Source of the DNA: JADKAV01 sp041393775
Lineage (GTDB): Bacteria > Actinomycetota > Actinomycetes > S36-B12 > UBA10799
DNA: 64,000 nucleotides
Direction: 5' to 3'
Assembly: GCA_041393775.1 (NCBI GenBank)
Contig: JAWKJM010000011.1
Coordinates: 25,246 to 89,245 of the forward strand
In this document: one piece after another, positions 57,976 through 64,000 of the stretch
How the letters are laid out: every line of letters starts with the position of its first letter
Numbering within the stretch: position 1 is the first letter of the stretch
The notes under the pieces: generated by a model
Told to the model about the DNA's origin: nothing
The model's input: only the letters and a program-made list of their open reading frames with translations
The model's database searches: none
Made by a program: the position numbers and the translations under genes

Positions 57976-58962
57976 GTGATGGTCATGCCCGATCGCCTGG
58001 ACCGCACGCTGACCCACTTCGTCGATGAAGGTCTGCTCACAGCTGACCTCGCTGCCGACGTGAGTCGTGAGTACCACCAGCGCCGGGTGGATGTCCGGCA
58101 GCGGCTGGCGGAGCTCGCGGGGTACATGGGAGCCGCACTGGCGACCATGGGCATCATCGTGATCGCGTCTCGGGTCTGGTCCGACGTGGGGCAGGTGATG
58201 CGGGCCGGTCTCCCGGCACTCGGAGCCGTTGTGCTGCTGTTGGGGGCGCGGTTGGTGATGCGTTCAGTGCCGGACATCGCGCAGCACCCGGTACGCGGTC
58301 GTGTGACATCTGTGATGGGTGTGGTCGCAGCGGTCCTGGCGGTGTTGGCGACTGCCGTGGCCCTCGGCGGTCCTGGCGATCACGGCGAGCCGTTCGGCTG
58401 GCAGATGTTCATCGCCGTCCTGGTCGGGCTCTCGGTGGCTTTGATCGTGGCCCGCTGGTCCCCGGGGTTCATCAGCACATCGGCCGTGGGAGTCCTGCTG
58501 GTCTTCCTGGGTGTGGCCTTCCTCGACGGGCTGGGCCTGCGGGAGCACGACTTCGGGATCGCGATGGCGTTCTGGCTGCTGGCCCTGGGTGCGTCGGCAG
58601 CGCTGGGCCTGTGGCGTCTTCTGCCACCCGCGTGGCTCACCCTCGCAGCAGGGGTGGGTGCGTGGCTGATGGGCTGCTGGACGCTCATAATCATGAGCCG
58701 TGATCCCTTCCTGGACATCGGTGGCTGGGTCTGGGCCGGCCGCGCGGCCGCGCTGCTGCTGGTGATCGTCGGGAGTTGGATCTTCGCGCGCGGGGGCGAG
58801 TGGCCGTGGGCCGCGGGTGCTGCGATCGCGACGGCGATGCTCGTGGGCATGTGGTCGGCGCAGACGTTGAACGCCGGTGTGGCATTGATCATCGCGGGCA
58901 TCGTCCTGATTCTCGTGGCACTGGTCCTATCGGCCTGGCGGCGTGCCTCTGCGCCGGGGTGA
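57976..58962 (+). CDS. DUF2157-like multi-pass membrane protein
   Basis: This protein of about 328 residues has a soluble N-terminal segment (RLDRTLTHFVDEGLLTADLA) of the DUF2157 type and eight or more predicted transmembrane helices (from residue 55 to the end). Its function is unknown. TAGACT at 57960-57965 is the likely -10 box. Starts at GTG 57976, ATG 57979 or ATG 57985 are all possible; the first is 10 nt after the -10 box. The larger frame from 57910 overlaps the promoter and is disfavoured. It is a single gene between argH and a hairpin repeat. Confidence 0.75.
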   Translation: MMVMPDRLDRTLTHFVDEGLLTADLAADVSREYHQRRVDVRQRLAELAGYMGAALATMGIIVIASRVWSDVGQVMRAGLPALGAVVLLLGARLVMRSVPDIAQHPVRGRVTSVMGVVAAVLAVLATAVALGGPGDHGEPFGWQMFIAVLVGLSVALIVARWSPGFISTSAVGVLLVFLGVAFLDGLGLREHDFGIAMAFWLLALGASAALGLWRLLPPAWLTLAAGVGAWLMGCWTLIIMSRDPFLDIGGWVWAGRAAALLLVIVGSWIFARGGEWPWAAGAAIATAMLVGMWSAQTLNAGVALIIAGIVLILVALVLSAWRRASAPG

Positions 58963-59097
58963 GTCGACATTTTCGACCAGTCCCGGGCTAGAGGCACTAG
59001 GGGGGTGGATTGCGACGGCGGCCCGAGGATCCCGACGTACCACGTGATCGCGTTGGTCCGCGGGTTCGCGTTTGTCGTCTGCGGCCGTGGCCGGCCA

Positions 59098-59370
59098 CCC
59101 GTTCAGGCGGGAAGATGCCGGGCGGAAACCGCTCGGGTTAGAGAACGTGCACGAGGTTAGAGAAGCCACACGTGCGTTCTCTAACCTCGTGCACGTTCTC
59201 TAACCTCGCGACCATTCTCTAACCTCGCGGCCCACTTCTGCGGCGACCGAGCACACGAGCCATTTTCGGACTGGAGAACGTACACGAGGTTGGAGAAGCC
59301 ACGCGTGCGTTCTCTAACCTCGTGACCAACTCCTGCGGCTACCGAGTAGACGAGCCGTTCTCGGACTAAG
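59098..59370 (+). repeat. Long-hairpin repeat, copy 6 (tandem, perfect hairpin)
   Basis: The head is at 59098-59136. The perfect 68-nt hairpin is at 59137-59204, identical in its arms to the copy at 24252. An extra half arm (59213-59224) and tail follow. A second hairpin unit (59273-59325) with changes and a second tail end near 59370. Two TTCGCGTT motifs come after. It lies about 135 bp 3' of the DUF2157 gene in the same orientation. The rest of 58963-59596 shows no gene. Confidence 0.9.
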
Positions 59371-59596
59371 TCCACGAGTTCGCGTTAGGTCCACGGGTTC
59401 GCGTTCCCGGCCCTCAGGTGGCCAGAATGCCCGACCGGAACCCCAAGTGCTGCCGGAACGCGCGAGGCTTGCGGCAACCAGTCCGGAGTCGGTCCCACTT
59501 CGGCAGAAGACGAGGCGCGGCCAACGAGCGCAATCCCACCGGTGGGTGTCGTACGCCGTCCGCTGGCGTGGGATCAGATGCAGCAGGCGTCAGGCA

Positions 59597-59602
59597 TAGG
59601 AT
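59597..59602 (+). promoter_or_regulatory. -10 box, leaderless membrane protein
   Basis: TAGGAT lies 5 nt before GTG 59608, without a ribosome-binding site. Confidence 0.45.
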
Positions 59603-59607
59603 CAAGC

Positions 59608-60405
59608 GTGCCCACACCGTACTCGGGTATCGGGCCGCGCTGGCTGGCGTGGTTGATGATCCTGTTTGCAGGGCTGGAGGTTCCCTGGCTTATCTACCTG
59701 GCGCTCTTCCAGGTGCGCACTGGCACGGCCTACCACACGCACCTGGCGGCACTGGGGATGACCGTGGCGACCGTTGCGGCGTCGGTGACCGCGGCCGTCG
59801 GGTTGTGGCGGGGGAAGCGTTGGACACCGGTGGCTGCCACGATGGCTGCCACGATGTTCCTTGCCGGCGGGGTCCTGACGTCGCTGGTGTCGGTGCTGAA
59901 CCCGCTCTGGATCGCAGTCCCGGGAATGGCAGCGGCGTTGACCGCCTCGTACCGGACCCTTCGTCTCGGGCGTTCCGGGCCCACGGTCGACCGCTGGCTG
60001 GCCGCGGCCCTGGCTTTGGTGGCGGCAGGGCTTGTCATCCGGCTGGCGACCATGTTCACGTCGACGGCCACGGAGGTGCCGGCCAACCACCTGCGGGCGC
60101 TTGTGGTCCTTCTCGACACCGGTGAAGTGATCGCTCTTGCAGGCGCGGGCCTGGGACTGCTGCGCAGGCAACCCCGGATCGCGATCTTCTTCGGGTCGGC
60201 TGGGATCGTGTTGTTCTCCGGCGATGCTTGGGCGAACATCGTCTTGGTGCCACCGGGCCCGGCCTTCACTGCAGCGCTCTTCTACGCCGTGGTGGGGGAG
60301 TTGCCTTCCACGGTCATGTGCATCGCCGCAGTGGCGCTGTCGCTACGCATCTGGCGCGCCGGTGGCGGTACGCGGGCGGACTCCCAAGAGGTGCTCTTGC
60401 CATGA
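59608..60405 (+). CDS. Multi-pass membrane protein, unknown function
   Basis: This 265-residue protein has about eight hydrophobic helices (for example WLAWLMILFAGLEVPWLIYL at residues 13-32 and IAIFFGSAGIVLF). No catalytic or transporter signature was recognised. GTG 59608 is chosen from the promoter position; an in-frame ATG at 59542 lies upstream of the -10 box. It ends 8 bp before tyrS, so the two may be co-transcribed. Confidence 0.75.
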   Translation: MPTPYSGIGPRWLAWLMILFAGLEVPWLIYLALFQVRTGTAYHTHLAALGMTVATVAASVTAAVGLWRGKRWTPVAATMAATMFLAGGVLTSLVSVLNPLWIAVPGMAAALTASYRTLRLGRSGPTVDRWLAAALALVAAGLVIRLATMFTSTATEVPANHLRALVVLLDTGEVIALAGAGLGLLRRQPRIAIFFGSAGIVLFSGDAWANIVLVPPGPAFTAALFYAVVGELPSTVMCIAAVALSLRIWRAGGGTRADSQEVLLP

Positions 60406-60412
60406 TGAGCAG

Positions 60413-61699
60413 GTGACTGACTTGCTCTCCGACCTGCAAGCACGGGGCCTCGTCGCCTCCGCCACCGACCTCGGCGCGCTGTCCGAGGCGATGACCGACG
60501 CGATCACGCTGTATGCGGGTTTCGACCCGACGGCGCCCAGCCTGCATGTGGGCAACCTGGTTCCACTGTTGCTCCTGCGCCGGTTCCAGATGGCTGGGCA
60601 CAAGGTGATCGCGCTGGTCGGCGGAGCCACCGGTCTCATCGGCGACCCCAGCGGGCGCAGCACCGAGCGGACCCTCAACACCGACGACACGGTGGCCGAG
60701 TGGGTTGACCGCGTGAGAGGGCAGTTAGAACACTTCTTGGACTTTGAGGGCGAGAATCCGGCCCTACTGGTCTCGAATCTGGACTGGACGGCGGAGATGT
60801 CCGCGATCGCCTTCCTCCGGGATGTAGGCAAGCACTTCAGTGTCAATGCGATGCTCGGCAAGGAGTCCATCGCCGCGAGACTGCAGGGCGACGGCATCAG
60901 CTACACGGAGTTCAGCTACATGCTCCTGCAGTCGATGGACTACCTGCACCTGTACCAAGACCACGGTTGCACCCTGCAGGTGGGCGGGTCCGACCAGTGG
61001 GGCAACATCACCGGCGGGCTGGATCTGATCCGTCGGGTGGTGGGCGCCGACAGCCATGCGCACGGGCTCACCGTTCCCCTGGTAACGAAGGCCGACGGGT
61101 CCAAGTTCGGCAAGACGGCCGGTGGTGCGGTGTGGCTGGACGCCGAACAGACCACGCCGTTCGCGTTCTACCAGTTCTGGCTCAACACCGACGACCGCGA
61201 CGTCGCCAAGATGCTGCGATACTTCAGTCTCCAGCCGCTCACCGAGGTGGAACAGATCATCGCTGAGGGCCAGGAGAACCCCGCTCGGCGCGGAACCCAG
61301 CGGGCACTCGCGGCAGAGCTCACAGACCTGGTCCACGGCCGGCCGACCCGCGAGCACATCGAGGCGGCCAGTGCAGCGTTGTTCGGCCGCGGGGATCTTC
61401 ATGCCTTGCCAGCCGACATCTTGGTGCAGGCCACGGAGGATGTTCCGACCCAACGAGTGGAAGCGGGCAGCAGCCTCGTGGACGCGCTCGTGGCGACAGG
61501 ATTGTGCCTGTCGAAATCGGCGGCGCGGCGGGCGATTGCCGAGGGCGGTGCCTACGTCAACAACGATCGGGTGACTGATGCTGATGCCACCATGTCGTCC
61601 GACGCGGCCCTGCACAGGCGCTGGCTGCTTCTACGGCGCGGCAAGAAGTCCATCGCTGTGGCCGAACTCGCGCCGGTCAGTGCTAGCCATCCTGGGTAG
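60413..61699 (+). CDS. tyrS: Tyrosyl-tRNA synthetase
   Basis: TyrS charges tRNA-Tyr. The 428-residue class I synthetase has the HIGH equivalent in PSLHVGNLVPL, the tyrosine-binding YTEFSYMLLQSMDYLHLY, the KMSKS equivalent in ADGSKFGKTAGG, and a C-terminal S4-like RNA-binding domain (LVATGLCLSKSAARRAIAEG). GTG 60413 gives VTDLLSDLQARGL, the family start; the open frame continues upstream inside the previous gene. Confidence 0.96.
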   Translation: MTDLLSDLQARGLVASATDLGALSEAMTDAITLYAGFDPTAPSLHVGNLVPLLLLRRFQMAGHKVIALVGGATGLIGDPSGRSTERTLNTDDTVAEWVDRVRGQLEHFLDFEGENPALLVSNLDWTAEMSAIAFLRDVGKHFSVNAMLGKESIAARLQGDGISYTEFSYMLLQSMDYLHLYQDHGCTLQVGGSDQWGNITGGLDLIRRVVGADSHAHGLTVPLVTKADGSKFGKTAGGAVWLDAEQTTPFAFYQFWLNTDDRDVAKMLRYFSLQPLTEVEQIIAEGQENPARRGTQRALAAELTDLVHGRPTREHIEAASAALFGRGDLHALPADILVQATEDVPTQRVEAGSSLVDALVATGLCLSKSAARRAIAEGGAYVNNDRVTDADATMSSDAALHRRWLLLRRGKKSIAVAELAPVSASHPG

Positions 61700-61711
61700 C
61701 CTCTGCTCTTT

Positions 61712-63445
61712 GTGGTGCAGCGGGTGTTGACTGTTCACGGGGATGCCTCGGAGCCTGGAGGTCCTTTCCGGCTCCGACTCGGAATGGTGGTTGCCGCCAC
61801 GTTCGCGTTGCGCTTGGCCATCGGCGCCTCGACGTCGTGGGCTCTCGATGATTTCCAGGCCAGGGAGCGACTGAGCGCACCGCTGAGTGCCGGACAGTTG
61901 TTCGCCGACCATGGTGGGCACTTGAACCCGATCGGGTCACTGTTGCAGTGGTTCGTCCAACATGCACTGCCTGGCCGGTACGTGCCGCTCATGGTCATCA
62001 GCGCAGCGCTTGTCGGCATCGGACAGCTAATCATCGCGCGGTGGGCAGCGCGCATGTACGGATACGGCGCTCAACCGCTTGTCGTTGCTGGCTTCTTGGG
62101 CTTGAGCATGATGCTGTATGAAGTGGCCACCTGGTGGTCCGTGGCGGTCTACGCCGCTCCGATGGTGACGGCGTCGAGCTTACTGTTGCTACTCACGTCT
62201 CAGTATCTGCGCACAGGCACGCGTTTCCTTGCGGTCCTTCTTGTCTTCGTCCTGTGCTTGCTCGCATCGCCGAAGGCGGTTCTTCTCCCAATAGTCCTGG
62301 TCACGGTTGCGGCAGCGTGTCCAGTCCTTGATTCCGGGCCCATGGGGTTTCGGGCTGCTGTGGTGCATTGGCGTCGGCTCTGGGGTGCGCTACTAACGCT
62401 GGCCAGCGTGTACGGCGTGTTCTACGTCGTCCTGTCGAACGGACCATCCCTGGGACCACGGACCCTCACGACGTACGCTACGTGGACCGCCTCCATCCTC
62501 GGACAGGCGGTCCTACCCGCCTTGTGGGGAGGGCCGTGGGCCTGGGCCGGACGATTCGGCATTGATCCGATGCCCATCGAGGTCCCGCTGCTTGTCTTCG
62601 GGCTGACTGCGGTCTTCATCGCATGGTCGGTCGTGCGCAAGCCCGCCAGTCGCCGCGCATGGATCGGCTGGGGAGCATACGTGGCGTGCTCGATCGCCAT
62701 GACCGCCTACGGGCGCGCTGGTTCCAGTCTGGCGGGGCCAGCACTGCGATACACGTTCGATCTGACGCTGCCCAGTGCGGTGGTGCTAGCTACGATCCTG
62801 ACCGACCGGACGAAAGTGCCATTCACGCCGCCCCGAAAATGGGTGGCACTCTGGGCGGCGCTCTGGTTGGTCTCCAGCGGCACTACCTACGCCTATGCGT
62901 GGCCCAAGCCGCTGGCCATCACCGCGTGGTCGGCGGCAGTGCGTGCCCACTACTCCGAGGTACGCGGCGGCCTCCTCGAGCAGCCGATGCCGTCGCGTTT
63001 GGTCTTGGTCCCGGAGCGGCTGGGCACGTACCTCACCGGTGATCCTGGTGCACCTGAAGAACTTGATGTAGTGATCGATGAATTGCTCGGGTTCGATGAC
63101 AACGGCAATCTCATCGACCGCAATCTGTCCGGCGTCCCCGTGCGACCTCCGGGACAGTTCTGCGAGTACCTAGCCAGCAGAGACCGAACGGCCGTGATGC
63201 CGTTGACCCTGGGCGTGTCCGCGGCGAGGCATGTGATCGCCCTGGACTACTCGTTGAACGCGACCAGTTCCGCTTGGCTGAGTCTGGGTGACGGCCCTCC
63301 GACGACCGCGAAGATACCAGCAGGGGTCCACCGACTGTACGCGGTCGTTGGGGGTCAGGGGATGGATCTGAGGGTTCAATTGGCCAACCCGATTGCGACG
63401 ATCTGCGTGCACTCGGCCATGGTCGGTTTCGTGGGTGGTGACTGA
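61712..63445 (+). CDS. Large membrane protein, possible glycosyltransferase-C type
   Basis: This 577-residue protein has ten or more transmembrane helices up to about residue 400 and a C-terminal extracytoplasmic domain of about 170 residues. A short periplasmic loop after helix 1 reads WALDDFQARE, where an acidic DD pair recalls the catalytic loop of GT-C glycosyltransferases. That link is tentative. TAGCCT at 61697-61702 is a likely -10 box, 9 nt before tandem GTG codons (61712, 61715). It lies between tyrS and the rrn promoter. Base use is slightly less GC-rich than its neighbours, and it may be lineage-specific. Confidence 0.7.
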   Translation: MVQRVLTVHGDASEPGGPFRLRLGMVVAATFALRLAIGASTSWALDDFQARERLSAPLSAGQLFADHGGHLNPIGSLLQWFVQHALPGRYVPLMVISAALVGIGQLIIARWAARMYGYGAQPLVVAGFLGLSMMLYEVATWWSVAVYAAPMVTASSLLLLLTSQYLRTGTRFLAVLLVFVLCLLASPKAVLLPIVLVTVAAACPVLDSGPMGFRAAVVHWRRLWGALLTLASVYGVFYVVLSNGPSLGPRTLTTYATWTASILGQAVLPALWGGPWAWAGRFGIDPMPIEVPLLVFGLTAVFIAWSVVRKPASRRAWIGWGAYVACSIAMTAYGRAGSSLAGPALRYTFDLTLPSAVVLATILTDRTKVPFTPPRKWVALWAALWLVSSGTTYAYAWPKPLAITAWSAAVRAHYSEVRGGLLEQPMPSRLVLVPERLGTYLTGDPGAPEELDVVIDELLGFDDNGNLIDRNLSGVPVRPPGQFCEYLASRDRTAVMPLTLGVSAARHVIALDYSLNATSSAWLSLGDGPPTTAKIPAGVHRLYAVVGGQGMDLRVQLANPIATICVHSAMVGFVGGD

Positions 63446-63584
63446 CGCAGAGTGAAGTGACCACCCCCCTTTTCAGCACGGGAAATCGCCTGTTATCTTT
63501 GATCTCGTTGCCCGAAAGAGCAACTCCCAGACAGTCCAAACCCTCATCAAGAGGCAGCCGACATGCGCGGGAAACCAGGGATGG
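63446..63584 (+). other. Upstream rrn region without a gene
   Basis: This spacer contains a small hairpin GTTGC/GCAAC (about 63508-63525) and an A/T-richer TGTTATCTTTGATC stretch (about 63490-63505) that could be an additional upstream rrn promoter or activator region. No tRNA or protein gene was found. Confidence 0.3.
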
Positions 63585-63612
63585 TTGACAAGTCAGCCGG
63601 GCCTGGTACAGT
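63585..63612 (+). promoter_or_regulatory. rrn operon promoter
   Basis: TTGACA (63585-63590) and TACAGT (63607-63612) are separated by 16 bp, the best sigma-70-type promoter in the window. Transcription should start near 63619, giving a pre-16S leader of about 210 nt. Confidence 0.8.
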
Positions 63613-63665
63613 GGAGAAGTTGCCCCGGAGACCTCCCGAGAAATCGGAAGTCAATGGTGTGCGTC

Positions 63666-63690
63666 CGCTCCTTGAGAACTCAACAGTGTG
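63666..63690 (+). promoter_or_regulatory. rrn antitermination BoxA-like leader element
   Basis: CTCCTTGAGAACTCAACAGTGTG-type sequence (63669-63690) matches the TTGAGAACTCAA block found in the leaders of actinobacterial rRNA operons, linked to Nus-factor antitermination and pre-rRNA processing. Confidence 0.65.
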
Positions 63691-63828
63691 CCAAAAGTCA
63701 ATGCCGAACCCCGTTCGGCGGCCGGGTCAAACCGGTTGTCGATCGGATTTCTTTGAGGCAAAGACGAATTTGATGAGAGTCAGATTTGTTCATTGCCAGG
63801 CTTACAATTCGTGAGCGAACACAATTCA

Positions 63829-64000
63829 TTCACGGAGAGTTTGATCCTGGCTCAGGACGAACGCTGGCGGCGTGCTTAACACATGCAAGTCGAACGATGA
63901 ACCAGGGCTTGCCCTGGGGATTAGTGGCGAACGGGTGAGTAACACGTGGGCAACCTGCCCCAGACATCGGGATAACCACTCGAAAGAGTAGCTAATACCG
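63829..64000 (+). rRNA. rrs: 16S ribosomal RNA, 5' end (cut by window edge)
   Basis: AGAGTTTGATCCTGGCTCAG (from 63836) is the universal 16S 5' primer site. It is followed by GACGAACGCTGGCGGCGTGC, TTAACACATGCAAGTCGAAC and GGCGAACGGGTGAGTAACACG. The 5' end at about 63829 is placed by aligning E. coli position 8 to 63836. About 172 nt are present, covering helices up to the V2 start. Confidence 0.97.

Noticed and set aside
63563..63814. 83-residue plus-strand frame before the 16S gene
   Set aside because: Overlaps the rrn promoter, BoxA and leader; no protein features.

Overview
The window is a gene-dense, high-GC stretch of an actinomycete (Actinomycetota) chromosome. The assignment rests on gene content and order: an actinobacterial integration host factor (mIHF) before gmk-rpoZ-coaBC-metK, a BldD regulator next to pyrR, long-form HisG, a DUF1844 gene near infC, helicase-degenerate PriA, and clusters ordered as in mycobacteria (pyrR-B-C-x-carA-carB-pyrF-mihF-gmk-rpoZ-coaBC-metK; def/fmt/rsmB/rpe/rib; infC-rpmI-rplT-tsnR-pheS-pheT-argCJBDRGH-tyrS). 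The last 172 bases are the 5' end of a 16S rRNA gene. The species cannot be named from the sequence alone.

Layout. 1-805: left-truncated IS5-family element on the minus strand. 1.1-8.1 kb: alpha/beta hydrolase (minus), then gltBD. 8.6-10.1 kb: pyk. 10.7-11.1 kb: bldD (minus). 11.3-21.5 kb: a pyrimidine operon (pyrR, pyrB, pyrC, membrane protein, carA, carB, pyrK, pyrD, pyrF) with nearly all start and stop codons overlapping. 21.5-24.2 kb: mihF, gmk, rpoZ, coaBC. 24.5-31.9 kb: metK, priA, def, fmt, rsmB, an unrecognised nuclease-like gene, rpe. 32.0-35.4 kb: FMN riboswitch and ribD-ribE-ribBA-ribH. 35.6-40.4 kb: secreted propeller-like protein, hisE-hisG, a fused carboxyltransferase, SseB-like and DUF1844 proteins. 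40.5-43.6 kb: a kinase-fold protein, infC-rpmI-rplT, an rRNA methyltransferase. 43.9-48.4 kb: MBL hydrolase (minus), pheST. 48.9-57.9 kb: acyl-CoA ligase (minus) and the argCJBDRGH cluster, which lacks argF. 58-63.4 kb: membrane proteins around tyrS. 63.5-64.0 kb: rrn promoter, leader and 16S start.

Most genes are conserved housekeeping loci. The novelty lies between genes. Six intergenic loci carry one family of about 150-300 bp elements built around a 68-nt hairpin with 28-bp arms. Where both arms are present the hairpin is perfect in three copies, and one of these holds a compensatory base-pair change. Every copy lies 3' of a gene and in that gene's orientation. One copy is split by the IS element. 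Two further hairpin families have two copies each, and one of them shows double compensatory changes in its stem. These look like structured 3'-end or interspersed RNA/DNA elements that standard annotation would miss.

Other points of note are two probable non-canonical start codons (CTG for coaBC, ATC for infC), a candidate PyrR-binding RNA hairpin over the pyrR ribosome-binding region, a riboswitch with a visible ribosome-site-sequestering hairpin, and a repeated leaderless promoter architecture (TAnnnT about 5-7 nt before the start codon).
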